64,000 bases of DNA, from positions 558,001-622,000 of the forward strand of contig NZ_ULHE01000001.1 in assembly GCF_900519355.1 (NCBI RefSeq). Reading direction: 5' to 3'. Made by a program: the position numbers and the translations under genes. This document shows, in pieces, positions 1-8,475 of this stretch. Under the pieces are notes generated by a model. The model saw only the letters and a list, made by a program, of their open reading frames with translations. It had not been told where the DNA came from and did not search any database. This stretch comes from Corynebacterium lactis. Lineage in GTDB: Bacteria > Actinomycetota > Actinomycetes > Mycobacteriales > Mycobacteriaceae. How positions within the stretch are numbered: the first letter of the stretch is position 1; each line of letters starts with the position of its first letter.

Positions 1-738
1 GTGGTGGAGCAGCAGCGCGAACGCATCGCCCAGTTGCCCGAGGCCGCGCGAGCCCAGGCGGAGAAGATGGGCCTCGCAGCGGCGGGCTCGGGCGTAATTA
101 CAGGAATATCCACCGAGACCGTCTACGGCGGCACCGACTGGAAGGCCTACGACTACCTGGGGCCCGCGCTGCTCGGCATCTTCCTGCTGGTGTTCACGTT
201 CATTACCAGCCAGATGGCGCTGGTCACCGAGCGCGCGCAGGGCACGCTCGAGCGCTTCGTGGCCACGCCGGTCAAGCCCTGGCAGGTCGTCGGCGGGTAC
301 GCGACCGCGTTCGGCCTGATCGGGCTTGTGCAGACGCTGATCATTTCGGGCATGGGAGTGTGGCTGGTGGGCTTGCGCATGGAGGGCAACTTCGCGCTCG
401 TGATCGCCACCGGCATGACGCTGACCATTGCGTCGGTGGTGATGGGCCTGATGGTGTCCTCGTATGCCAAGACGCCGATTCAGGTGGTGCAGCTGATGCT
501 CGCGGTGGTGGCGCCGCAGATCCTGCTCAGCGGCGTGTTCAACCTGTCGGCGGCGCCGCGCATCCTGCAGGACATCAGTGTGGTTCTGCCGCTGCGCCAC
601 GGGGTCGACGCGCTCAAAGCCGTGATGATCAGGGGCGAGGGCTGGTCCGCGGTGTCCTTCGACATCGGCGTGATGTGGCTGATGATCGTCGTGTTCTTCC
701 TGCTCGCCGCCTGTGGACTACGGAAGAAGTCGGCGTAG
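1..738 (+). CDS. ABC-2 type exporter permease, 5' end cut by window edge
   Basis: This is the C-terminal part of an ABC-2 (DrrB-like) permease, the membrane subunit of an ATP-driven drug or lipid exporter. About five or six hydrophobic segments are visible, near residues 52-75, 97-122, 128-150, 160-185 and 220-240 of the visible part. The family's conserved cytoplasmic stretch TERAQGTLERFVATP lies after the first of them. The reading frame is open at base 1, so the gene probably begins outside the window and the GTG there need not be the start. A partner ATPase would be expected upstream. The substrate cannot be told. Confidence 0.8.
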   Translation: MVEQQRERIAQLPEAARAQAEKMGLAAAGSGVITGISTETVYGGTDWKAYDYLGPALLGIFLLVFTFITSQMALVTERAQGTLERFVATPVKPWQVVGGYATAFGLIGLVQTLIISGMGVWLVGLRMEGNFALVIATGMTLTIASVVMGLMVSSYAKTPIQVVQLMLAVVAPQILLSGVFNLSAAPRILQDISVVLPLRHGVDALKAVMIRGEGWSAVSFDIGVMWLMIVVFFLLAACGLRKKSA

Positions 739-784
739 CGGGGCAGCCGGCTCCCTGCAGTCGCGCGCGGGCTAAGCTGTTGCG

Positions 785-1408
785 GTGTTTAGCTCCAAGA
801 CTCTTGATTCCCACGCCCGCCGCATCGTCGCCTGGGTAGCCGGCCTGAACCTGCTCGGATTCTTCGTCGAGCTGGTCATCGCGGCCGTCATCGGCTCGGC
901 CGCGCTGTTCGCGGACGCCGCCGACTTCCTCGAGGACTTCCTCATCAACCTGCTGGTTCTCACGGCCCTCGGGTGGTCGCTGGCGAGCCGTCGTAAAGCG
1001 AGCTTCGGGTTGGCCGGACTGATTCTGATTCCGGCGATCGCGGCGTTCGGCACGGCCGTTTGGAAGATGATCAGTGGGCAGCCGCCGGAGCCGTTCACCC
1101 TGTCGGCGACCGCCGTGTTCGCGATGGTGATTAACCTGGTCTGTGCGTTGCTGCTGATGCGCCTGCGCGGTGCTGATACCGCCCTCGTGCGCGGAGCCTG
1201 GCTGGCCGCGCGTAACGACGTCCTGGCCAACATCCTCATTCTGGTCGCCGGAGTGGTTACCGTTTTCTGGTTCAGTGCGTGGCCGGACATCGTGGTGGGA
1301 CTGGTCATTGGCGCGATTAACGTGTCGGCCGCCAAGGAGGTCTACGAGCAGGCGCGGGCCGAGGACCCGGAGCTGGAGCTCGATGATGACGACGACGATG
1401 ATGATTAG
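785..1408 (+). CDS. Short cation diffusion facilitator-like membrane protein with poly-Asp tail
   Basis: This 207-residue protein starts at GTG. It has five or six membrane segments. The stretch FADAADFLEDFLINL resembles the metal-site helix of cation diffusion facilitators (an acidic pair spaced by three residues). A later segment, AARNDVLANILIL followed by AWPDIVVGLVIG, matches the second CDF metal helix and the region after it. The usual C-terminal cytosolic domain (about 80-100 residues) is missing. In its place the protein ends in an acidic tail with eight consecutive aspartates. A role in Zn, Co or Mn efflux is inferred from the family. It runs towards the ACT-domain gene, with a long inverted repeat between them. 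Confidence 0.7.
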   Translation: MFSSKTLDSHARRIVAWVAGLNLLGFFVELVIAAVIGSAALFADAADFLEDFLINLLVLTALGWSLASRRKASFGLAGLILIPAIAAFGTAVWKMISGQPPEPFTLSATAVFAMVINLVCALLLMRLRGADTALVRGAWLAARNDVLANILILVAGVVTVFWFSAWPDIVVGLVIGAINVSAAKEVYEQARAEDPELELDDDDDDDD

Positions 1409-1436
1409 GCGGCGCGGTTGAAGGGTTCCCTGCGAA

Positions 1437-1500
1437 TTTTCCAGGATTTTGTAGGAAATACGGCCCATAATCGCCCTACTTCCTACAAAATCCTGGAAAA
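1437..1500. repeat. 21-bp perfect inverted repeat between convergent genes
   Basis: The left arm is 1437-1457 and the right arm 1480-1500. They are perfectly complementary over 21 bp and enclose a 22-nt loop. The arms are AT-rich (TTTTCCAGGATTTTGTAGG and complement) in a GC-rich setting, and a bulged A would allow the stem to extend by two more pairs. The element lies between a + gene ending at 1408 and a - gene ending at 1613. It could be a bidirectional terminator, but neither side has a U-tract and the stem is not GC-rich. A protein-binding site or a small mobile remnant is equally possible. Confidence 0.8.
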
Positions 1501-1612
1501 ATTTCCGGTGGATGGGAGACCACGTGCGGGGGAGGCGTCCTTTTCGCGGGTAAGCGTGGCGATGGTCCGCAACGCCAGGCGGTCGGCATAAGTCGCCGAT
1601 GCTCTTGCAGTC

Positions 1613-2080
1613 TTACGCGGTGAGCCGTTGCAGGATTTCGAGCGCTTCCTCCGCGCGGTCCGAGGGCACAATCAGGTGGTCGTGGTGGTGGCCGGCAATG
1701 ACGTTGCAGCTAATCGATGCCTCCGCCAGCGCCGTACTCACCGCCGCGGTTAGTCCGACCGCGGCCAAATCGGAATTAACCTTCAGAGTTATCCACTTAC
1801 CGACGAAATCATAGGCGGCGCCGTGAGCATCGGCGTCGGCGCGCCTGACCAGCAGACTCGTGCCTTCGTCCTCGATGACGGATGCGAACACTGGCGCGTG
1901 AAAGGCGTCGATAGGCGAGAGGGAAGGTGAGGCGTCGATCGGTGATGTGATGAACACGAACTCGCCGGGCTTCAGCGCGGGATTCATGTTCGCCAGGAGA
2001 CGGCGGAGCTCCGGTGATTCGCGCCAGGTAGTCGGCTGCGACGCGGGTGCAGCCACTAGACCGGCCTCCTTCGTTCCCAC
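1613..2080 (-). CDS. ACT domain-containing protein
   Basis: This 155-residue soluble protein belongs to the ACT-domain family of ligand-binding proteins, whose members usually sense amino acids. The C-terminal half carries the family hallmark CNVIAGHHHDHLIVP followed by RAEEALEILQRL, which forms the last strand and helix of an ACT fold. A first ACT-like unit lies around residues 60-100 (FASVIEDEGTSLLVRRADA). No catalytic domain is attached, so it is probably a stand-alone sensor or regulatory subunit. Its partner is unknown. The ligand cannot be predicted. Confidence 0.75.
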   Translation of the reverse strand: MGTKEAGLVAAPASQPTTWRESPELRRLLANMNPALKPGEFVFITSPIDASPSLSPIDAFHAPVFASVIEDEGTSLLVRRADADAHGAAYDFVGKWITLKVNSDLAAVGLTAAVSTALAEASISCNVIAGHHHDHLIVPSDRAEEALEILQRLTA

Positions 2081-2131
2081 GGCCGTGTCGCGGTGAAGCC
2101 CTTGGCCTCGATGAATTTCATGCGGTCGAGA

Positions 2132-2926
2132 TTACCGCCACTCGGCCTCGTCGGGGTCGATTCCTTCCGAGCGCGCCTGCGCTTCGACGAGTTCGAGCAG
2201 GTACTGGGCATTCCCACCGTAGGTCTCATCGAAGCGCTTGTCAGTGACGTACATGCGAGCCAGCAGGATCTGCTTTTCCCGTCCGGCCTCGTAGTAACGG
2301 GTAATGGACGCCAGGTGGCGTTCAACCAGGGCTGCCGCCTCTGCGGAGCCAGGGGCGACGCCACGGTCGGCGGCGTCGGAAAGCGCGGCGACGTAGTCCT
2401 GTAATTCCGCCTTCGCGTCGGCCCAGTCCTGGTCGGTCATCGCCTGCTGCGCCCGCGTGGCCTGCTCCCATTCGGGAGTATCGCCCCAGCGTTGTTCGGC
2501 CTCGGCCTGGTAGGCCTCCCAGTTGCGGTCGAAGAGGTCTGTTTTGTGTTCGGCATCCATGTCGGTGCCCTCCTTGAGAAGTGTTTCCAGCGCTCGGACC
2601 ATCCGGCGCAGGTCAGCAATCCGCTCAGTGAGCAGATCGCGTTGCGCGAGCAAACGCTGTCGACGCGACGCAGAGGAGTCCGTGTGGAGGATTTCCTCAA
2701 TCTCTCTTAGCGGTACTCCGGCGGCGCGATAGACCAGGATCTCTAACGCGGTGTCGATGTCGTCCTCGGTATAGAGACGATAGTCGGACCACGTGCGATA
2801 TTGCGGGCTGAGCAGCCCAATGGCATCCCAATGCCGCAGCGTCCGGGCGGTCACACCGAGGAGCTCGGCGGCCTGCCCGACGGTGTACTCGCTGTTGCCG
2901 TTGTCGTTGTTGTTGCGTGTGCTCAC
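2132..2926 (-). CDS. MerR-family regulator with TipAS effector domain
   Basis: This 264-residue protein starts at GTG. Residues about 14-82 form a MerR winged helix (YTVGQAAELLGVTARTLRHW, then the wing around WSDYRLYTEDD). A coiled-coil dimerisation helix follows (SRRQRLLAQRDLLTERIADL). Residues about 125-264 resemble the TipAS antibiotic-recognition domain found in TipA, Mta and SkgA (FDRNWEAYQAEAEQRWGDTPEWEQ). Family members bind hydrophobic or thiopeptide drugs and activate multidrug genes by twisting a promoter with a long spacer. A matching palindrome lies just upstream, so autoregulation is likely. Confidence 0.88.
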   Translation of the reverse strand: MSTRNNNDNGNSEYTVGQAAELLGVTARTLRHWDAIGLLSPQYRTWSDYRLYTEDDIDTALEILVYRAAGVPLREIEEILHTDSSASRRQRLLAQRDLLTERIADLRRMVRALETLLKEGTDMDAEHKTDLFDRNWEAYQAEAEQRWGDTPEWEQATRAQQAMTDQDWADAKAELQDYVAALSDAADRGVAPGSAEAAALVERHLASITRYYEAGREKQILLARMYVTDKRFDETYGGNAQYLLELVEAQARSEGIDPDEAEWR

Positions 2927-2943
2927 GGGACCAATCCTCTTGG

Positions 2944-2958
2944 TTGACGCTGCGTCAA
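2944..2958 (-). promoter_or_regulatory. MerR-type operator, perfect 15-bp palindrome
   Basis: The sequence TTGACGCTGCGTCAA is a perfect palindrome around its central base. It ends 17 bp before the GTG of the TipA-like regulator. On the gene strand a TTGACC hexamer lies immediately upstream (2961-2966), which fits a MerR arrangement where the operator fills the spacer between -35 and -10. Binding by the adjacent MerR protein is inferred. Confidence 0.7.
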
Positions 2959-3000
2959 GGTCAAGCCGTCAGCACAGAGCCGAGGCATGCCATGGTCAAT

Positions 3001-4860
3001 TCAGGTGAGATTCCTCAAGCGGTTAATCGCCGCCGCGACCTCATGGAGCCGGGGAAGCGCGAGGCGGCCCGGGTGCGGGGCGGGCGAGGGGAGCTCTCTG
3101 GTTCCGTTGCCAAAGTCGCCGAAGGTCGCCTCGCTAAACGACGCCAACTCGTGCTGAACGGCCGTCGCGACATCAGTATCCCCATCGAGCCGGTCCATAA
3201 CGCGGGCGAGAACCCGCGCGATGGCCTCGGTCTGCGAGGAGTCCACAATCTGGCTAACCGCGCGCAGGTCCAGGTCCTCCTTGCCTATCTGAATCAACTC
3301 GCGGCCCCGGGCGCGCGGCGGTTTGGGAGGCTTTGCGCCACCGACTCGCCCGCGCCCGCCACTTCCGCCATTCCGGCCGCGTCCGCGTCCACCGTGATGG
3401 CCACGGTTCTCCGGGAGTTCGGCACGCAGAAAACGGCCTGCTCGCTGGTTAAATGGATCGCCGAGTGTCGCATCGGCCCCGCTAGACGCCCCTCGCGACG
3501 CCCCGGCCCCCGAATCAGCCGCCTCTCCTGATGCTGCAGCCTCCGCCAGCTCGCGGGCCCGCGCCGTCACATCGTGCGGCTCGTAGGCGTCCATGGCAAT
3601 GACGGTATCCGCGACGTCGATGAAGGCGCCGGAGCCACCGGCGACGATGACCGTCGATACTCCGTGGTCCTCCCAGAGTTGCCGAACCCGCGCGACCAGC
3701 GGCGTAATCGGCTCGCGCTCGTCCGGCACGAGGGCGCGCATGCGCTCGTCGCGGATCATAAAGTTGGTCGCCGAGGTGTCCTCGTCGATAAGCAGTACCC
3801 GCGCGCCCACCTCGAGGGCCTCCATCAGTCCCGCCGCCTGCGAGGTGGAGCCCGAGGCATTTGTCGTGGAAAAGCGCGTCGTATCCTCGCCGGACGGCAG
3901 CCCGTTGATGAACGGTGAGATGTCCGTGCCCGTAATCGCGCGGCCGTCCTCGGCGCGCAGCGCAACCGCGCTCGCATCGGCGACGACAAACTCGCGCCCG
4001 TCGCCGGCAATGTGGTCGTACACGCCCGTGACCAGCGCCGACAGCAGCGTCGACTTTCCGTGGTAGCCGCCGCCGACAATCAGGGTCACGCCCCGCGGGA
4101 TTCCCATGCCGGCCACCGCGCGTCCCGACGGCAACACGAACTCGGTCGCCAGCGTCGCCGGTGCCCTAAACGGGCGCGCGTCGGGTTTCGGCAGGTCGCT
4201 GTTGCCAGCTTTGCGTGGCAGCACGGCGTCGTCCGCCACGAAGCCAATCAGCCCGGCGGCGTCGACCGCAGTACGAAGCGCGGCCTGGTCGTACTCCAAC
4301 TCGGCGGCCGCGTCGAGGGATTCCGGGTCGACGCCGAGGAGGGCGTCGGCAAGCGCGGAGGGCAGGGCCTCGCAGATTAGGCGGGCGGCCTCGTGGCCCA
4401 GGATGCGGCGACCGCGGGCGGGCATGGAGATCTCGAAGCAGATGTGGAGTGCCTGGCCGGACGCGGTGCGCACCTGCGTGACCGCGGCGCGGGGGAGAAC
4501 CTGCTGTCCGGGGCGGTCGATGGACAGGCCCCTCGACCCCGCGCGGCCGAACGCCGTGACAAGGCGGCGGCAGAGAAGGTCCAGCTCGGCGGTGGAAAAG
4601 CGGCCCGGTACTTCGCGGGATGCGCCCCGGTAGGGCAGCGACTCCACCGGCACCAGGACGCGGGCCTTCGACGGCGGGGCGAAGGGGTCAGACTGCACGC
4701 GGTCGATGATCAGCTCCGCGCCCAGCCGACCGGAACCGCCGCGACCGACACCCTGCGGTTCCGGCAGCCGGTGACTGCCGCGCAGGGACTTGTACGCCCC
4801 GTAGCTCTTGCCGTCGAGACCAGTCAGTTGGCGGTGAAGAGCTACGGGGCGGTCGGTCAT
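3001..4860 (-). CDS. ABC-class P-loop ATPase (ABC_ATPase / MRB1590-like)
   Basis: This is a cytosolic ATPase of the stand-alone 'ABC class' family, not a transporter subunit. From the ATG at 4860 it is 619 residues. That start has AAAGGA just before it, and the longer open frame upstream lacks family similarity. Visible motifs are Walker A GGGYHGKSTLL near residue 265, the family-specific block LIDEDTSATNFMIRDERM near 365, and the N-terminal signature GKSYGAYKSLRG. Trypanosome MRB1590, a relative, binds RNA. Here an arginine/glycine-rich insert (GGRGRGRNGGSGGRGR) near residues 500-520 also suggests nucleic-acid binding. The C-terminal third carries an extra charged helical region. It lies about 30 bp downstream of the exporter permease and may be cotranscribed. 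Confidence 0.85.
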   Translation of the reverse strand: MTDRPVALHRQLTGLDGKSYGAYKSLRGSHRLPEPQGVGRGGSGRLGAELIIDRVQSDPFAPPSKARVLVPVESLPYRGASREVPGRFSTAELDLLCRRLVTAFGRAGSRGLSIDRPGQQVLPRAAVTQVRTASGQALHICFEISMPARGRRILGHEAARLICEALPSALADALLGVDPESLDAAAELEYDQAALRTAVDAAGLIGFVADDAVLPRKAGNSDLPKPDARPFRAPATLATEFVLPSGRAVAGMGIPRGVTLIVGGGYHGKSTLLSALVTGVYDHIAGDGREFVVADASAVALRAEDGRAITGTDISPFINGLPSGEDTTRFSTTNASGSTSQAAGLMEALEVGARVLLIDEDTSATNFMIRDERMRALVPDEREPITPLVARVRQLWEDHGVSTVIVAGGSGAFIDVADTVIAMDAYEPHDVTARARELAEAAASGEAADSGAGASRGASSGADATLGDPFNQRAGRFLRAELPENRGHHGGRGRGRNGGSGGRGRVGGAKPPKPPRARGRELIQIGKEDLDLRAVSQIVDSSQTEAIARVLARVMDRLDGDTDVATAVQHELASFSEATFGDFGNGTRELPSPAPHPGRLALPRLHEVAAAINRLRNLT

Positions 4861-4889
4861 GGTGGTCCTTTCGTCGTGTGCCAGCGAGT

Positions 4890-7754
4890 CTAGTCGCGGC
4901 GGCGAGCCACCTCGGGCTCCGTGGTACCGGGGCGGTGCAGCACCCAGGCGCAGGCGGCCGCAAGCACAGTGACCGCGACGGTGCCGCCGATCAGTGGCCA
5001 CGAGGGCGCCAGGTAACCAGCGGTGCCGACGCTGATCAGGTCGCCGGCGACGCTGTAGGCATCGCGCGGGGCGGTGGCCAAGGTAACGAGGTGCCCGAGC
5101 AGCACTCCGCCACCCATGCCGATAGCCACCGTGAGAGCTGCCTGAACTGCGGCGATGGCAGCCGTTGTCCCGGGCGAGGCCCCGACCGCGAGCAGCACCG
5201 CGCTGTCTCGGCGCAGTCCCTGCGCGGCTAGCACCATGACCAGCAGCGATGCCGCGGCGGCGAGGACAACGACGATCAAGACCGCGAAGGTCATTACCGA
5301 GTCTGCGCCAACGTTGACGCTGACGCTGATCGCGTTCTTCAACGCGCCGGGCGCGTTCGTCGCGGCGGCCCTCAGCTCGTCGTAGGTGGCGCTATCAGGG
5401 GACTCGGGCAGCGGGACGATGTAGCCCATCGTCACCGGCTTTAGCTCAAGCGCCGACGCAGCCTGAGGTGAGAGCACGACTTTGCCGTAGGTAGCCTCTG
5501 GCAGGACTGCCGTGGCGGGCAGCAATTTTTTCGCCTCCCGGAAATCTGGGTCGTCGGGGTTGTTGGTCTCCACCTCGATGCGACCGACGCCATTGCGCTG
5601 GTCGTCAAGCGGGGTGCCTCTGGCGACGAGGACGCCTCCGTCGCGCAGAACCTTCTCGGCGAGCGAATGTTCTTCGGCGCGCATGGCCCACATGCCGAGG
5701 TCGCCGGGCTCCTGAACGAGGGCGTCGAAATTAGAGCTGGACATCGGTGAGGAGCTGGTGAACTGGCTCATCAGCAGTCTGCAGTCCTTCGCGGCCTGGA
5801 TATCTGTGGCTGCGGACTGGCCGTTGCTGCCTCGGTAATTCCTGGGGTCGGCGACGCCGAGCGGTGCCGCAAAAAGGTCGTTGTCTGCCACTACCGAGCA
5901 CCGCGACTTGTCGTTGATCAGGACATTCGCGCCGCCAGGGGTCTCGCTGTACGCGGCCGGAATGCCGCGCAGCTTCCAGGAACGCGCCGCGCCGACGTGC
6001 TGGATCACCGCGCGGGCAGACTCCTCTAGCTGCTTCTGCGCCTCGGGGTTATCGAAGGCAGAGGCACGAGAGTAGTCGTTGATTGACACCACGGCCATCG
6101 GTGAGGAGGTGTACGCGGTCTCCCGGTCCGAGTCCCGACGCGCCTGTGCGTCCGCCCCGACCACAAAGAGCGTGCCGACGAAACTCAGGCACAGTAGTGC
6201 TGCGATCAGCGGCAGAGTGCGCACCGAACGGCGCAGTAGCCCCCGGCTGGCCGTGCGCAGAACCAGCGGGCCGCGCCCAAGTGCGCCCGCGACCAGGAAG
6301 AGCAGCGCCGGCGTCGACGCAGCGAGGCCGGGAAGCGCCAGCAGCACCGGAATGGTGCCTGTGGACATGTACCTGCCAATCGCACCCAACGACGGAACCG
6401 CGTAACTGGCGGCAAGTGCAATGGCGAGAACCGCCAGGTAGACGGGGCCTGCGGCCATCCAGCGGCGCCAGCGGACGATGCGGTCGGGCTCGGCCCCGGC
6501 AATCGCCGCGGACAGTGCGTTCCGGGAAGCGATGTAGGCCGGAATCAGAGCAATCAGCATCGAGCCAACCACCGCGGCTGCGAAGAAGAGCAGCAGCGCC
6601 CACCAGTCCACGGACATCGGCCAGCCGGGGTAGGCCCACTGCCACTGCGCGAAGGCCCATGCACCGCCCAGAGCAAGGCCTGCCGATGCTCCGAGCAATC
6701 CGGTCACTGCGGCGTAGCCGAGCACTGCCATTCGAATGTGCCGGGGGCTAGCTCCCTGTGAATTCATCAGCGCGAAGAGCTTGGTGTGGCGGGACAGAGC
6801 CAGGGAGAACACCGGCGCGATGAACAGCAGGATAAGGAAGGCGGCGATGCCGTAGATCGAAAGGATGGCCATGCCGAAGAGCCGATCGCCCTGCGCAGTT
6901 CCGCGGCCCACCTTGTCTTCCTTCGTCAGCGGTGGCGCACCGTCGATGGGGTGGTCCGAGTCTGCGGTGACGACGAAGCCCGCGGCGTTCAGCGCCGTGA
7001 CGTCGTCCCACGTCAGCGGGGCCGGGGAAGGCCCTGCCGGGGCCGGGCCCGAAGGGGCGGGCTGCGCGGAATGTAGCGCCCAGCGCGGGTAGGCCGTGTC
7101 AATCGGCTTGTCGTTGGGCAGCATGAGCTCGGAGGCGTCGGCGATTAGCGTCGGTGCGGCAACCGCCGATGTGGACGACGGAGACACGCCGACGACCTGC
7201 AGCTTCCGTGGCTGCTGGGAAGCGCCGGCGCGAGAGTCGACCGACACGGTGAGGGTATCCCCGACGCTGACCCGGAGCGAATTGGCCGCGTCTTCGCTGA
7301 GCACAATACCGCCGCCGGACAGCAGGCTGCGGTAGCCCTCGGGCAGGGCGGCCAACTCATACTGGGAGAGGCCGATCGTGCTGCGGGTGCCGTGCTCCGA
7401 GGACGCCGTGACGTCGAAGGAGGCGAAGAACTCGGCCCGCAGGCCCTGCGGGAGGCTGTTCCGTAGGTGTGCGTCCAGGCTCTTCGGCACCGGGTTTGCG
7501 TCGGTGGCGCCGGTGCAGTTGTACTTCGAGCCGTCCGCGTTTTGGCTGCACGATCCGCCTTCGTAGGAGACGGTGTACGGGTACGCGCCGGGGATGTGGT
7601 TGGCCTCCGTGGAGGCGGCGGAGACCGCCATCGCGGTCGCGGTGGCGACCGGCAGCGCAATCATCGCCACGGCCACCAACAGACGCCACGGGGTGGAGAA
7701 CATGTCGCGCACGACGGGGCGCGCAGCAGCAATAAAGGCTCGTGTCGCTCCCAT
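4890..7754 (-). CDS. FtsX-like ABC transporter permease
   Basis: This 954-residue membrane protein is the permease of a MacB/FtsX-type ABC system, which usually drives mechanical work or export of peptides, lipids or antibiotics. One membrane helix lies near residues 24-44 and is followed by a large extracytoplasmic domain with two cysteines near residues 68 and 79. A block of three or more helices lies around 295-410, further helices around 430-530, a second large external region, and a final three-helix FtsX block near 820-940. The two-block layout is typical of duplicated permeases that work without a separate partner. It sits just downstream of its ATPase and under the same PadR control. 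Confidence 0.85.
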   Translation of the reverse strand: MGATRAFIAAARPVVRDMFSTPWRLLVAVAMIALPVATATAMAVSAASTEANHIPGAYPYTVSYEGGSCSQNADGSKYNCTGATDANPVPKSLDAHLRNSLPQGLRAEFFASFDVTASSEHGTRSTIGLSQYELAALPEGYRSLLSGGGIVLSEDAANSLRVSVGDTLTVSVDSRAGASQQPRKLQVVGVSPSSTSAVAAPTLIADASELMLPNDKPIDTAYPRWALHSAQPAPSGPAPAGPSPAPLTWDDVTALNAAGFVVTADSDHPIDGAPPLTKEDKVGRGTAQGDRLFGMAILSIYGIAAFLILLFIAPVFSLALSRHTKLFALMNSQGASPRHIRMAVLGYAAVTGLLGASAGLALGGAWAFAQWQWAYPGWPMSVDWWALLLFFAAAVVGSMLIALIPAYIASRNALSAAIAGAEPDRIVRWRRWMAAGPVYLAVLAIALAASYAVPSLGAIGRYMSTGTIPVLLALPGLAASTPALLFLVAGALGRGPLVLRTASRGLLRRSVRTLPLIAALLCLSFVGTLFVVGADAQARRDSDRETAYTSSPMAVVSINDYSRASAFDNPEAQKQLEESARAVIQHVGAARSWKLRGIPAAYSETPGGANVLINDKSRCSVVADNDLFAAPLGVADPRNYRGSNGQSAATDIQAAKDCRLLMSQFTSSSPMSSSNFDALVQEPGDLGMWAMRAEEHSLAEKVLRDGGVLVARGTPLDDQRNGVGRIEVETNNPDDPDFREAKKLLPATAVLPEATYGKVVLSPQAASALELKPVTMGYIVPLPESPDSATYDELRAAATNAPGALKNAISVSVNVGADSVMTFAVLIVVVLAAAASLLVMVLAAQGLRRDSAVLLAVGASPGTTAAIAAVQAALTVAIGMGGGVLLGHLVTLATAPRDAYSVAGDLISVGTAGYLAPSWPLIGGTVAVTVLAAACAWVLHRPGTTEPEVARRRD

Positions 7755-8473
7755 CGCTTACGCACCTCCCTCGCCGTCACGACGCCGTCGCGGACCATAA
7801 TGACCCGGTCCGCCCAGGAGGCAAACCGGGGCTCGTGGGTCACCAGGAGGCCCGCCGCACCTGCATCGATGCGCTGGCGAAGAATCTGCATCACAGCCTC
7901 CCCGGTGGAGGTGTCGAGGGCGCCGGTGGGCTCGTCGGCAAGCAGGACCTGGCGCGGGCCGATCAGGGCTCGGGCGATGGCGGCGCGCTGGGCCTGTCCG
8001 CCCGAGATCTCCTCGGGGAAGCGATCCGCGAGCCCGTCCAACCCGACCTCGGCGAGGGCCTCCTCAGCGCGCTGGCGGCACTGCGCGGGCGAGGCGCCGT
8101 CGAGCTCGAGGGGCAGCGTCACGTTCTCGCCGACGGTGAGGGTCGGCACCAGGTTGAAGTGCTGAAACACAAAACCGAGGTGGCGGCGGCGGAGCTTCGC
8201 GGCCGCAGAGGCGCTCAGCGAGGTTGCGTCCTGGCCACCGACCAGCACACACCCCGACGTCGGGGGCTGCAGTAGCCCCGCGACATTGAGCAAGGTGGAC
8301 TTGCCGGAGCCCGACGGCCCCATGACGGCGACCAACTCGCCGGGGAAGAGCTGCAGGGTCACGTCGCGCAGCGCGTGGACCTCGCGGGCGCCGGTGCCAA
8401 AGGTGACGCTGACGCGGTCTAGCTCGAGCAAAGGGGAGCGGCCGGGGGAGTTGGGGGAAGGTGCGTTATTCAT
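7661..8473 (-). CDS. ABC transporter ATP-binding protein (C-terminus probably frameshifted)
   Basis: This is a MacB/LolD-type ATPase for the downstream FtsX-like permease. Walker A is GPSGSGKST near residue 56, the Q-loop is FVFQHFNLVP, the signature is SGGQAQRAAIARAL, and Walker B is VLLADEPTGALD. As written, the open frame overruns the permease start by 94 bp and ends in an implausible Arg/Cys/Trp-rich tail. Adding one G at about 7774 makes the protein end in GEGGA with a TAA at 7758-7760, three bases before the permease ATG. The length then becomes 238 residues, normal for the family. The tail after TAREV is therefore probably an artefact. Confidence 0.88.
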   Translation of the reverse strand: MNNAPSPNSPGRSPLLELDRVSVTFGTGAREVHALRDVTLQLFPGELVAVMGPSGSGKSTLLNVAGLLQPPTSGCVLVGGQDATSLSASAAAKLRRRHLGFVFQHFNLVPTLTVGENVTLPLELDGASPAQCRQRAEEALAEVGLDGLADRFPEEISGGQAQRAAIARALIGPRQVLLADEPTGALDTSTGEAVMQILRQRIDAGAAGLLVTHEPRFASWADRVIMVRDGVVTAREVRKRWERHEPLLLLRAPSCATCSPPRGVCWWPWR

Positions 8474-8475
8474 GG

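Noticed and set aside
1437..1500. The long inverted repeat as a standard intrinsic terminator
   Set aside because: Neither side has a T-run and the stem is AT-rich, so it is kept as a repeat of unknown role.
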